64,000 bases of DNA from Sambucus nigra (Eukaryota > Streptophyta > Magnoliopsida > Dipsacales > Adoxaceae): positions 279,486,109-279,550,108 of the forward strand of contig OX422222.1 of the NCBI GenBank assembly GCA_949130495.1. The letters are read 5' to 3'. Under the pieces are notes generated by a model, which worked only from the letters and a program-made list of their open reading frames with translations, did no database searches and was not told the origin of the DNA. The stretch's first letter is position 1; the number at the start of each line of letters is the position of its first letter. Positions 12,901 through 25,168 of this stretch are shown here, one piece after another. The translations under genes were made by a program, and so were the position numbers.

Positions 12901-14045
12901 AAATTTGGGTCGTGCTCTCAAATAAGGGGTCCATTGACCATGTGATCGGTTCCAATGAGTTACATTCGTCCCGTGTAAAGTGGGTGCCACTCACAGGGCC
13001 TTTTGGGGGGCCTTATGGTGTTTCTCCCTCTTACGACACGTGTTCAAGCCTAAGTCTATATACTCTCAAATTTAGGTGATACTATCAAACCGGGGATCTC
13101 GTGACCTCGCAGTCGATTCCAACAAGTTACATTCGTCCTGTGCAGGGTGTTGGTGCCACTCACAGGGCCGTTTGGGGGGCATTATGGGGTTTCACCCTCT
13201 AATGGAACATTTTCAAGTCTAAGTCTATATATTATCAAATATGGGTCGTGTTCTCAACACGGGGGTCCCGTGACCAAGCGATCAGTTCCAATGAGTTACA
13301 TTGGTTCCGTGCCATGCGTAAGCATTGCTCACGGGGGCATTTGGGGAGCATTACGGGGTTTCTCCTTCTAACATCATGTTTTAAAGCCTAAGTGTGAATA
13401 TTCTCAAAATTGGGTCGTGCTCACAAACCGGGGGTCTCATGACCACGGGGTCGGTTCCAATGAGTTACATTGGTCCCATGTGAGGTGTTGGCACAACTCA
13501 CATGGGTATTATGGGGTTTCATCCTCTAACGACACGTTTTCAAGCCTAAGTCTATATATTCTCAAAATTGGGTCGTGCTCTCAAACTAAGGGTCCCATGA
13601 CCACGTGATCGATTCTTACGACCTACATTGGACCCGTGCGCAGTGATCGTGCACCCTAAGGGGCTGCTTGGAGGTGTTTTTGGGTATTCTCCCTCTAACA
13701 GTATGTTTTTAAGGCTGTGTAGATATTTTGAAATTATCATCATATTCTCAAATCGGGGGTCCTGTGACCACACAGTCTATTCCTGTGAGTTACATTGGTC
13801 CCGTGCGAGGTTTTCGTGCCTCTCACGGGGCCGCTTGGGGGGAATTTTGATTTTTCATCCTCTAATGGCATATTTTAAGTCTTAGTCCATATATTTTCAA
13901 ATTATCATCATATTCTCAAATCGTGGGTCTCTTGACCACGCGATCGATTCCTGCGAGTTAAATTGCACTCATACGAGGTGTTTGCGCCTCTCGCGAGACC
14001 GTTGGGGAGTTCTTTGGGTATTTTCCCCTCTAAAGGCATGTTTGG
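6967..14045. repeat. Satellite array, ~169-bp unit, about 42 degenerate copies
   Basis: Fixed landmarks (GCGAGGTGTTGGC, CACGGGGCC, TCAAGCCTAAGT, ATTCTCAAA, GTGACCACGCGG) recur every 168-170 bp; measured spacings of the GAGG landmark from 7107 onward are 169, 169, 168, 168, 169 and 169 bp. Copies diverge noticeably from one another. The last units (13.7-14.04 kb) carry a variant block with ATTATCATCATATTCTCAAA. Short apparent ORFs inside are repeat artefacts with recurring peptides. The left edge is cut by the retrotransposon; the right edge decays at about 14045. The unit length is in the range of plant centromeric or heterochromatic satellites, but nothing here proves a centromeric role. Confidence 0.93.
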
Positions 14046-14781
14046 TGAGAAAGTGTGCCTTTTCTGGCCTTGCAAAATATAACGTGTTGTAGAGCTCATT
14101 GAAATTGTTTTGGAAAGGAGTTCTGAATAATATAATGTGTTTTCCCTTTTCGAGTTTGATAGAGTATTCTAAATACGACTCCTCTCATTAAGGGGAGTGT
14201 TTCCTTCTTCAAGAACCACCAATATAGGACACTCCAATAGTATTTTTCTCCATTCTTGATATTTCTCATTTACAACACTCCTTTTCCCTTTCTTTGAGTG
14301 TTCCTTCTCCATGATTATCTCCTTTGAGGGTTATCAAGCTCTTAATCTTCCTGTGAGGCCACCTTGTAATGTTGAGTTCCATGCACCTCTTTTGTAATGT
14401 TGAGTTCCTTGTGAGGTCACCTTGTATCAGGTCATGTTTTTATCACACACGAGAATTTAACCGCACATATAATATGTGAAATTTACCTCTTTTGATACCC
14501 ATGCCCTAAAATTAGTTGTAGTGCAATTTCTCCTATGATCTTGGGCAATTTTGTTCTCATATGTCCTATCGGTAAATTTTAGAGTTTAGACCATATATTA
14601 TAAAAAACATACAATCAAAGAAGAAGAATTTAGAAGATACTCACTCTCTCTAGTCTTCGACTTCATCTTGTGATTCGAAGACATAACGAGTTCTTGTTCA
14701 TATTTTATATTTATGATTTTCATCTCTTTAGGGTTTCCAAATAGCAATTCATCATCAACGAGGATTGAACCTCCTCACCTC
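14046..14781. other. Spacer between satellite and CACTA transposase
   Basis: No coding sequence recognised. It contains two direct repeats around TTGTAATGTTGAGTTCC (14366-14420) and probably belongs to the 3' flank of the CACTA element. No CACTA-type terminus is visible here. Confidence 0.5.
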
Positions 14782-17262
14782 TTATTCTAGCATACGTTCC
14801 CTAGTGTATAGCGATGATTCCACCGTTACGTATTCTTCAACAATTGACCCTCCAATATATCGTGTACTCTTTATGTAATCTTTAAAGGTTTTCATCAAGC
14901 ATTCAAAAGGATACATCAAATGATACATAATGGGGCCACATAACAAAGCTTCATCACATAAATGCATAAGCAGGTGGATGCTGATATTGAAGAACGAAGG
15001 AAGAAAATATTTCTCTAATACACAAATTGCCTTAGCTAAAGTTGATTGCCCTCTAACACTATGCATGAGAAAATATTTATGTTTACCACTTTTGCACAAA
15101 GTGGGGTAAAACACAAACTAATTTGCATAATTGCCCGACGGAGATCTTTGTGTTCAAAAAAGCAATGCCGAAATAATATAGGGATTAATTGGATGATTAC
15201 GTGCCAGTCGTGAGACTTGCACTGTTTCAAGTCATTACCCTAAGTACATTTCCAGAATAGTCGGTTAGAGTCTTTAAGTTGAACAATGTATCTAAGAGGA
15301 TCTTCTTCTCACTAGTAGTCAACGTGAAAGCAACCCGGGGGTAGAAATTCTTCCTATTGTAGGATCATTTTTTAACCATAGTTTCTTCTTTATTTTCATA
15401 TCATGTAGATCTAGGTGGGCCTTCTCGTCATATTTGGAATGAGAACCACCCAGAAATGTTCCTATCATATGTTCTGCAACACTCTTCTATGTGTGCATTA
15501 TATCAGCTACATGCCTTACATGATGATCTTTCCAATACGTAAAATCAAAAACTATTGATCATCTGGACCATGACTTCACTTTACTAGGGTCGTTTGGATC
15601 CCCCTTATCTTTGCGCTTCAGGTTTACAAACTAGGGATTTTGCCTACATACCTATTCCCCGCAGTTGCAGTCATTAACTTCTCCTCGATTTGCTGACCGA
15701 AAAGCTGAGCAGGTGGCGTTTTGTGCTCATGATCGACTAGTAAAAAGTTAGACTTATCATTTCTAAAAGGGTGACTAGTCGGCTGAAATCTTCGATGACC
15801 CTTGTAGGTCATCTTACCACTATGTTTTAGACAACAGGCTTCAATTTCCTCCCCATATATAGGACATCCATAATAACCATAAACATTACAACCGGACAAG
15901 GTCCCATAAGATGGAAGGTCGTGTATCACCCACATCACCATTTCTTTAAGTGTGAACTCTTTACCCTTATGAGAGTCGAACATCGTCATGTCTTTATCCC
16001 ACAACTCTTTAAGTTCTTAGATTAATGATGTTAAGAATATATCAATATCATCATTGGGAGCCTTCAGCCCAGGTATCAATAAAGACAACAATGTGAACTC
16101 TTTTCTCATGCATAGTGTCAGAGGGAGACTTAATGGCTCCATGAGAACTGGCCAATAACTCTGACTAGTACTTAAATTACCAAAAGGGTTAAACCTATCG
16201 GTTCAGATTACGAGATGAACGTTGCGCAGTTCCTTTGCAAGTTCATGATGTTGTGTGTTTCAAATTTTCCAGATGGGTGAGTTAACTCGATGACGCATTA
16301 GATTCCCACCCACCTCGCATCGAGTGTTCCATGTCATTGCCTCCTCTATCCATGGTAGAGTAAAAAACTGTTTTACCCATGGCCCAAGTTGAAAATACTT
16401 CAAAACCTTTTATAGGACTTGCGAGTACTTGCTATTTTGACAACTTTGTCCTTTCCGTTCTCATAAACCACATATTTAGCCTCAAAACCTACAGGACATT
16501 CATCCTTCTCATCGTGCTCGTTGCGGTACAATATGCAATCATACTTGCATGCATGAATATATTTGAATTTCTAGCCTAAACCCTTTAATCTCTTCTTCAT
16601 AGTAGGATAATTGTTTGGTAATGTGTTATCTTTTGGGAGAATATCTTTAACCCACTTAAGAATTCCGGTTACGCAGTTCCCAGACAAACCAAATTGACTC
16701 TTCAAATTATGCAAACCAATCATTGCATGTAATATCTTCGGGATCTTCATCGCAATCTTTATACAACAGTCTAGTCACATCGGCTTTCAACTATATGTAT
16801 TCTCGATCTCCTGGAAGTTCAACATCAAAATTTTCATTTAGTTGGCCATAATGTGCATTGTTCGTATCCATAGGTTGGTGTTTTGACGGTTATGGAGTCC
16901 ATAAGCATCATCAATTAAGTCGGTCAATGGACGATGTGTTAGTGAATTATGTACTACTTCCACTCATTGGGTTTCCGTTACGCGGTCGGGTACCGACAAT
17001 AATTTCTGAACATAAGGTATATTTTTCTCACCATGGTATGTCCATACTTTATAGTCTTAACAGATTTCCCACTATATTAAATGCAACTCAACCTATTCCA
17101 ATGACTTATAATTTCGTTCATACAACGGGTGCACGAATACATAATCTTGTCACTTTTAAGATTTTTGCAAGTGTATTTAACAAATTCTTGAACTCCATTT
17201 ACATGATTATTTGAAATTCGATTAGTCTCTCCCGTCCACTCTTTGTATAGTGGGAAATCCAT
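14782..17262 (-). pseudogene. CACTA transposase TNP2-like, decayed
   Basis: On the minus strand, the N-terminal transposase-associated domain is at 17262-17077 (LYKEWTGETN ... VNGVQEFVKY ... CTRCMN). The TNP2 core is at about 16020-15624 (WVIHDLPSYGTLSGC, CPIYGEE, YKGHRRFQP, HPFRNDKS), followed by WKDHHVRHVADIMHT near 15.5 kb, then KSHDWHVIIQ (15230-15036) and the C-terminal SFFNISIHLLMHL and LCGPIMYHLMYPFE (to 14782). These blocks follow the order in plant En/Spm TNP2 proteins (the transposase that binds and cuts the ends). They lie in different frames with stops between, so the gene is dead. 16.3-16.9 kb corresponds to the less conserved middle part. Confidence 0.88.
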
Positions 17263-17989
17263 GTATTAATCTTCAAATTTAGTCCTATGGATATAGGTTA
17301 AAAATATTATTACAACTGAAACAAAAAGTATTCTTACAACTAAAGCAATAAAAAAATATTATTAAAAATAAAACAAAACCAATATTCTTAATGTGAAACA
17401 AAACCAATATTCTTACAACTGAAACAAAAGAAAATGTTATCACAACTGGAAAAAAAATTATTAAAACTAAAACAAAACAAGATATTATTTGATATTTTCC
17501 AACAGATAAATTAGCCAAGCAAGAAAAGAGTCTGCATAATTCCTCAATTTTATCCCATCCCTGCCTTTAGCGAACACACGTACATCTCTGCAGCCTTTGT
17601 ATATTTCATAGACTAGTATTTGAGCCTCACCCATCTCCGAAGGTTGGTTGTGTACTCGAGTTTTTACAACCTTGGAGATGAGTGTTCACATCCCAACAAC
17701 CCTCTTATTCCTCAAGTCTTTGAAATATTTTTCCATAGTCACTGTGAGTTTTTAATGATGATCCAAGTCTCGTGACAGGCAGAGGCATGGGGAATGGGAA
17801 TGTTGGGTAAGGAGGCATATGGTAGGGGAATGTTGGATGAGGCGAAATTTAGGAAAGGAATGTTCGAGGCGGCATTTGGGAAGGGAAACTTGAAGGGGGA
17901 GGATAGGGAAAACCTTGAGGAGGAAGGTGAGGGTAAGGGTAACCTTGAGGAGGTGGCATTGGAATCCCATAATTTTGGAAAAGGGACAC

Positions 17990-19110
17990 AAGTTGCCCAA
18001 TTTGATTCGTCAACATTCCAAGGTTATTTTTGATATCCTGGACATCCCCATCGGTCTTGAATAGTCATTCCTCATTGGACAAGAAACGATCCTTCATCGA
18101 AGAAAACTAGTCCACGAGAGGTGCGATCTGTTGAAATATTTTTTCTGGCATATGTGAGCCAACACATCTCGTCCTTCCCCTTTTGACCTTTCCAAAGGTC
18201 CAAGTCGGGGCATCATTTTCAAGGTCAAAGTCATCATTAGGGATCGAACCTGACTGACTGCTAATGGCCTTTATTTATTCTAGCATCTCAGCCAAGTGCG
18301 ACAGGAACTTGTTATCTTTGCCCCATCGAGCATGAAAGAATAAGTTGGACCGATTTGGTTTTTTACCCGCATCTAGACCATCCTTTGTCCTACTCGCCCA
18401 TTTATTCTTCAAATCCTCATAGAATTTGGATCCTAGCCTGTGGATATCAGTTTTTTGTGCCCAATTTTTTTTGGTTTTCTCCCTTTGGACCAACTTTTGT
18501 TCAGTCACCTTCATTCTCCTTAACTTATTCCAGTGCTCCACCAAAATTTCAACATTGTGAGGCACTCTCTCTTTCAAAGATAAAATGTCGAATCTCGCTA
18601 CCTCCTTTAGGAAATGTTTCTTCCGAAAGTTTCTCCTGTATGTCCTCAATGATTCAGTAACCCGAGATAAAACCTTATTCTTGAAACGATCAAGAAATGA
18701 GAAATACTTGCAGTGTTGATCGAATATGTCATCTTTGACGGCTTCATCAACCATGCTCCAGTTGTCTGGTCCACCAACCCCCACATTCATTTTTCCCAAA
18801 GCCAAACACCGAGATTTAAAGTTCAGCAGGTCATTCCTATCACCCTCCAGGTTATTCGTGAGAAGGGAGAACCCAATAGGCTTCTTTGGGTTGAAAGGGA
18901 GGCGTCGACAGCGTTGGATGGGGGCAGTGGAGCAATGGGAGTATTGGATAAGGGCATCGAAGCATTTCGACTTGGTGAGGAGGGAACCATTGGTGGAGTT
19001 GTGCATTGTTCACCAATTGGTGTTGAGAATTCGGGTTGTGCACGAGATGGTGAACCTCATTGTGGTGTCCCCTCGGCACTTTGTTCCCTTTGGTTGTTTC
19101 CTCCCGACAT
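17990..19110 (-). pseudogene. Transposase_24-like (Ptta/En-Spm) second CACTA gene
   Basis: The second gene of the element, upstream of TNP2 on the minus strand. It opens with ATG at 19110 (Ser/Pro/Thr-rich leader). The long open segment 19006-18275 contains the family's basic core (RVTESLRTYRRNFRKKHF, LVEHWNKLRRMKVTEQKL, KKNWAQKTDIHRLGSKF), and Pro-rich repeats continue to about 17.75 kb. The same family is encoded by the other two CACTA elements in the window (45255-46809 and 63540-64000). In En/Spm-type elements the partner of TNP2 binds subterminal repeats; that this protein does so is inference. The leader and core lie in different frames, so there is an intron or a frameshift. Confidence 0.75.
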
Positions 19111-19184
19111 TATCTACAAAAATAAAAAATCATAAGTGACAAAAAAATTATAATAATAAATTATAATAAACTAATCAAGCTTAC

Positions 19185-19187
<3 letters not shown>

Positions 19188-19232
<45 letters not shown>
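19188..19232. repeat. (AT)n microsatellite
   Basis: Uninterrupted AT dinucleotides, about 22 repeats, inside the upstream part of CACTA element 1. Confidence 0.95.
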
Positions 19233-19236
<4 letters not shown>

Positions 19237-20221
19237 TTTTGCACATGGCCAACTAGGAGGAAGGGCATCTATGATTGATGTGTAGATATCCGTGACATGA
19301 ACTTGGAATCCCATCATTTTTAACTTTTTGGCAAGATTGAATTTAGCGTACATATGATGCGATACATCACAGTCTATGCCAATGCTCTCTGTATGCAGTT
19401 GTATCCATAACGGGTGGATTTTTTTCAGCCTTCTCCAACAATGTAACCAAGGTCAGGGCTACGTCGGGATTATATGTGTGAAATATATTTTGTGTAACGT
19501 CATCCCAGTTTTCTGTTAGGGAAAATAAAATACGATCGAACAGGTAATCTTGCTGGAAATTAACTCCACAATTTACAAGGTAGTTAAATTATTCGATCTT
19601 TTTATTTCCATACCTATAAATAGGATTACCTTCTATATGACTCTCACAAATAAAAGAGTTACATGTGTGGTCCAATGACAACCTCTCCAACTCTTGTTGC
19701 CAGTGATTATTACCGTGCCTCATCTTTCCTGAGAAAAATATACGAGGGCGTGGATATGAGTCGTACGGTTAAGGTATAAGGGTATATCAGTTTGATTGAG
19801 GTTTTAATAATAAAGAAAGGCTTTTGAATATATTAGTTTGATTAAGGTGCGGAACCTAAAATACTCAATTAATTTCAAACTCTAAATAAATACCAAGCCC
19901 TAAATGACAACACCCTTAAATAATGCAATTTATTTTAATCCCTAAGTAACCACATTCAGTCAATATTAATAATACTCAATTAATTTCAAACTCTAAATAA
20001 ATTTCAAGCCCTAAATGATAAGTCCCTTAAATTTCCCAATTTATTTTAATCCCTAATTAACCATATTAAATCAATAATAATAATGACAATAGCCTTAAAT
20101 AATACAGTTAATTTCAAACTCCAAATAACAATTGCTAATCAATGTTAACAATACCCAATAAACACCCAATATATATTGCAATAAATGTCAATCCCTAAAT
20201 ATAACATCCCCTTTCTTTAAA

Positions 20222-20425
20222 AAAAAGTATACACACATACACACACATATTCACACATATACACACACATACACAGACGTACATACACATACACAAATAT
20301 ACACACACATTCACATAAATATACACTGACATACATATGCATATATGCACGTACAAACACATACACACACAAACACATGCATACAAAGAAATACATACAC
20401 ATTCACACACATATACATGCATATA
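20222..20425. repeat. Imperfect (CA)n/(CATA)n tract
   Basis: About 200 bp of interrupted ACAC and ACATAC units; open frames on the minus strand (Cys/Val/Tyr runs) are low-complexity artefacts. Confidence 0.85.
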
Positions 20426-20589
20426 CATTAGGCTTTAATACATAAAGAAAAAAATTAGGGTTTACCTTTGATATTGAGAGAGAGATTGAGATTGAGAATG
20501 CAAATCGCCGAATTAGGATTTGAGAATGCCAGTCGCCGAGCGAGAGAGAGAGAGAGAGATTGACGCTGAAAGAAATGAAATGATGGAGG

Positions 20590-21034
20590 GATTTTTTTTA
20601 TTATAGGGATAGTGGTCACGGCCTAGAGTCGTGTCCCATTGCCATGAGCCTTAAATTTTTTCCATATCATCTCATAGGCATCCATGTGGTCACAGCCCCT
20701 AACCGTAACCCACGCACATGAACAAATTGATATGGTAATGGTCAAAAGTCGTGACCAATTAGATGTGCATTGTGACCTTAGTCGTGACCCTTGTTCGTGA
20801 CTCATTCATGACCAAACTTAGAGGAAACTTTGGCGCGAATTTGGTGCCATGATTGTCACAACCTGGTCACATCCTAAGTTCGTGACCCACACTGGTCAGG
20901 GATTTGGGACATGACCACATCCAAGAGAATCCATGACCATAGCAGGTCATGGATATGGCCACGCCAAAGTTTAGGTGGTCACGAGTTTGGGTTATGATCC
21001 CCTAGGGTGATCATTCGCAGGATTTGGTGTAGTG
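20590..21034 (-). repeat. Subterminal repeat field and terminus of CACTA element 1
   Basis: About fifteen variants of GGTCACG/CGTGACC in both orientations (GTGGTCACGGCC, GTCGTGACCAA, GTGGTCACGAG and others) end at the terminus ...GGTGTAGTG (21034). Such motif clusters bind the accessory transposase in En/Spm elements. The element's 5' untranslated region (GA-rich, 20480-20570) adjoins. Confidence 0.8.
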
Positions 21035-22070
21035 TTCCGTGGTAAAGATGATGCAAGAAAGGTGTTGGATCTTTCAAGAAACCTCCCTTCTCCATCTCTA
21101 ATGGCCTATATCTTGCAACAAACCTCCATTATCCCTCTCTAATGGCCTATCATCTCTTCTCTTTTAATTTCTTAGAGTTAGGAAGTGTTTTGCTGCTGTC
21201 CCAACTAGTTAGCCTTAGGTTTATAATCCCAGTTCCTGAAATTAGGCTAACGGGCCAAGATTCATAATCAACCATGACCTCAAAATCATCATTCAAGTCA
21301 TTCAAAAATAATTTTCTATCTCAACCTCATATAGTCTACACACGACATCCGATTGAGATATATCATCATTGAAGGTACCTATATAGAGAACACCTGGGGT
21401 TTGCTTTCCGTGCTTTAGCTATATAGAACTTCATCTAGTTGGACATGAATTTTGATAAAATATTTTTGTAATCTAGGATTGTGTCTCGCCTATCGACGCC
21501 AAGCTCTCCTTGTTCATCTACACCAAATGAGCTCTCGATTCAGTCCGCCCTGTCAGAAAAGGTAATTTTCATATTCTATGGCTCATAGAAATTTTTGTCA
21601 CGTAGGACACGACACCACGTTGCATTTACATTTTGGTTATCATACCTTATGATTGTTATGGATTTTGTCATAATAAAATTTTTTGAGTTCAAAACATTAA
21701 TTGAAGTTTTTATAAGAAAAATATTTTTGTGAAAATAAATTTTTGTCATTAAATATTTTTTGAATAAAATTTGCAGACTTCAGTTTTTGAAGTTAAAAAG
21801 AATTTTTCTTACATAAATGTATGCGTGTGTTTTATATATGTTAATGATTATGTGTCCCTATGTTCTTTATTGAATTATGTATGTTATGCGTATATATATG
21901 ATGCCCCTAGGTGTTACTATAGGGAGCGTGTAGACTTGACCCCTTTGCCTACATCAATTGACAATGTATGTGTGCATGCATGAGATGTTTTTTATTTTTT
22001 TAACATTTCATATGTGTTATATATATAAGACTTATATATATAAGCTTAACTGTTATATGCATGTGTGGGT

Positions 22071-22142
<72 letters not shown>

Positions 22143-24222
22143 AGTACGCGTGCCCCCCCTCCTAGTGTATCATTTGCCTCGAATTGACCCTAGCTGGCCT
22201 AGTGCCTTTAACTGTTACTAGTCCAGTTTAGCTGTTGGCGGTTTGTGTCCCCAACTATTATGGATTTGACCCCATATTCATAACTGTTGGCATATCCCTA
22301 GGTGTTAAGCCTTAGCTAGCCAATTACCTATCAGACTTGATGCTTGCATGTAGTATTATATATTAACACCAGAGGGTTAGCTTACGATTGTGGCCGCATT
22401 TTATGGTCACGGTTGCTACTACGTTGGTTTCTTGGTGAAAAAGAGACGGCGTCAGAGATTGATTGAGGTTTGCTCAGGGGTGGGGACGTGAGTGGATGTG
22501 GTGTCGTGGATTTGGAGATTAGAGAAAGTTGTGTTTGGAGGGGTTATGAAGGAGGCGTAATGAGAGAACGTGTTGGAATAAACAATGAAGGGTCGTCTTT
22601 GTATACAAAGAGAGAGAGGGTTCTCTCGGGAAGGGGAACAAACAAAGAAGGAATCATATAAACCCTTGGTTTGCCAAAGAATTTGGATTGAGTTTCTAAG
22701 CGTCCGTTCCAATACCTGTTTACATTTATGAAGCACATGGGTGGGAGGTGTGTGAGGCTCTGTGTAATTAAGGATAAGTCTACGTGTAGATTTACTACCG
22801 ATTCTAGCTTCTTCATGCAGATTTAAGAATTCAAAAAAGGACTTAAACGGAACTCTTTGGAAAGGAGCACAGTTTTGAGGTATAATGAGAGGAGAGAGAA
22901 TGAGGGTTTAAAGGGTCTCATTAAAGAGTCTTTATTACTTGTCACATGTCAATCTCATAACAATTTGGTCTACAATTTTTATATAGGTATATAGATGTGT
23001 TATGCTTTGTATGCGTGTATGCCTTAGAGTTTTTAACCGCCCCTTATTTTGGTGTAATCTGCCCACGGTTTTCTATTTAAACCGAAAATCGTTTTGTTTA
23101 AAACGACACCGTGTCACATATTTATCCAACGGTAATTCTTTTTAGTGTTTTACAGATGGATCCCAACTTTTAAATCCGCCCACGATTTTTATTTAAATAG
23201 CAGAACTGGTATATTTTAAAACGACGCCATACTGTTTAAGTTGGTATTAATTCTTTTGCGTATTTGTTACGCTGGTAGTTGGTTACAGCTGTGGTAACAC
23301 GTGTCACTTTTCAAGCTGGTCATTTTGTGTTTCTTGTTTGGCCATAGGATCAATTTTTTATCAACGTATGTGTGTGATTTATATCAATCCGTGTGAATCC
23401 CTTTTCACCTATCAGACATGTTCTTATTTGGCTACAAATGTACACCTTGGGTCTATTATTTTTTTCAACCAAGAAAATTGATTTTTAAGCCAAGGATCTG
23501 CCAAATTTTCTAGAGAGAGAGAGATGTTATACACCAATATTTTTCAGAAATCTTTTGTGTAGTTTTCAAAAGACTTTGCTGAATCTCAAAGTCTTTTATG
23601 GATTCCAGCTTACACGATTTTATTTTCATAACCTCTTCATCTTCTAATCTGTTGATTTTTCATTTTGAAAAATCTTTTTGTGAGTATCTCTTTTTGTAGT
23701 GCCTAGTTTATACGTTCATTCAGATCTGTTTTCTGTACATCTTACGAATCTTGTTTGTGTTAAAACTAACAAGAAAAACTCATTGTTTTTTTAAAAGGAT
23801 TTACACAGATATGGAATTGAAACAAACTATCTTGTTTTGTTTGTTGTCTAATTTTTTGTTTACATATATACTATCTTGATTGGTAACATTCTTGTTTTAA
23901 AACGATTTGTTTTAAAATTACTTGAGAATATTTTTCTGAAAATAAAGTTAAGATTTCAAGAGGTTTAAAAAGTTGGAACCTAATTTTTAAAGGACTGAAA
24001 CTTATAGAAATTACCTTGACTGTCCTGATATTCGATTTGAATATTGATCATTGACTGTATGCTTAACTTCATTATATTTTCAGTCATATTTTGTGGATAT
24101 GATTTCTTGATTGTTTAAGTGATTTTTAGGAACTGTTTTCATCTCATATCACTTACATATATTCACTCACGTTGTATTCACGTAGACACATTTATTTGTG
24201 TAAATATTTAAACAAGTTTAGT
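21035..24222. other. 3.2 kb without a recognisable gene
   Basis: AT-rich sequence with a TA/TG microsatellite (22074-22139). A loosely duplicated ~120-bp block (23040-23110 and 23165-23240) is built on CGCCCACG...TTTAAAACGAC, a composition often seen in LTR promoters. The short open frames near 22.5 kb show no known domain. The right end may be a decayed LTR into which the solo LTR at 24223 inserted, but I could not define its ends. Confidence 0.5.
22074..22139. repeat. (TA)n(TG)n compound microsatellite
   Basis: A short TA run followed by 23 uninterrupted TG repeats. Confidence 0.95.
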
Positions 24223-24967
24223 TGTAACAACTCGAGGTCTTGGAGGCGATGATTTATTTATTTTGGGATAAATAAATATTATTTTATTTGGAGATTAATT
24301 AAATTGGCAATTGAGGTCAAAATTTGAAGTCGTTAGAAAGTGTTTCGAATGGCGATTCTGAGGGTGTAGTTGTGTCCAGAAGGGTCGAGAAAGTCGAAAT
24401 GACTGTACTTGGGGTCTATTTAGGTTTTGAAATATTTTAGGTACGTTTGACTCGAATTAAAGTTATCGAGTCATTTAAAGTGTGTATTATCATTTAAAGT
24501 TGTGTATCTTGGGAGTTAGGGCTTAAAAGCCTACGGGAGAAACAATTATCCAAAGATAGAAAGAGAAATAGAAAGAAAGAAAGAGAGAAGAAGAAAGAAG
24601 ACGAGAAAGAGAGAGAAAGTGGAGATTTCCCGCCAAATACGCGATCTCGGGGAGGATCAGACCCTACGAACCCGAGGAAAGTGATTAAACTTGCTAAATA
24701 ATTGTTGTGTACCATTTATTGCATGATTTGTGGATTAAATCTTTGGGTTTTAGGTTTAGTTTATCAAAACCTACCTTTTGGATATAATCTTAGATTTGAT
24801 ATGTAGATCTTTGATTTGAGAATAGAAATTAGTTTATATGTATTCTAGGATGAATATTAGTGTTATATATGTGATTGGGATGAAGAGAAATGAAGAGAAG
24901 ATGATTAAAATGAATTCTGGGATTTTTGGCTTACTAAAAAATAGCCATTTTCGAGCCTCCAGGTAGG

Positions 24968-25168
24968 CCGAATCGATTCGGCCCCCCAACCGAATCGATT
25001 CGGAAATTTGCAGGTGCCCAGGTCTGAGTGACCGAATCGATTCGGACCCCAGCCGAATCGATTCAGCCTGAGACGGAGTCCCGGGTCTGATGACCCGAAT
25101 TGATTCGCCTTAGAGGCCGAATCGATTCGCTGAGCCGAATCGATTCGGAATTGGCCCGAATCGATTCG
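24968..25168. repeat. Cluster of eight palindromic 14-mers (CCGAATCGATTCGG)
   Basis: Copies, some with one or two mismatches, start near 24968, 24990, 25032, 25053, 25095, 25117, 25135 and 25156. Spacings are 22, 42, 21, 42, 22, 18 and 21 bp, close to multiples of two helical turns. It lies inside solo LTR 1. Confidence 0.92.

Larger units (their letters stand above)
14782..21034 (-). mobile_element. CACTA (En/Spm) transposon no. 1, left end not found
   Basis: The right terminus reads GATTTGGTGTAGTG, ending at 21034; its reverse complement CACTACACCAAATC is the classic CACTA end and matches the termini of the two other CACTA elements in the window. About 430 bp inside it is a field of GGTCACG/CGTGACC subterminal motifs. 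Two transposon genes are read on the minus strand: a Transposase_24-like gene (right), then TNP2 (left). No matching left CACTA end exists between the satellite and TNP2, so the left part is deleted, rearranged, or lies beyond the satellite. Confidence 0.85.

Noticed and set aside
7095..13885. Many 60-96-codon ORFs in the satellite with recurring peptides such as GPFGGHYGVSPSN
   Set aside because: They follow the 169-bp repeat, begin and end at varying points and degrade with it; no sign of selection on the peptide.
6967..14045. CRISPR-like array
   Set aside because: Repeats are contiguous, degenerate and eukaryotic; no short unique spacers.
14512..14526. TTAGTTGTAGTG as a CACTA terminus
   Set aside because: Wrong orientation for the left end of CACTA element 1 and no subterminal motifs beside it.
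20195..20428. Cys/Val/Tyr-rich ORFs on minus strand
   Set aside because: Direct translation of an ACAC/ATAC microsatellite.
22452..22816. 94- and 90-codon ORFs on minus strand
   Set aside because: No domain, poor composition, overlapping in different frames.
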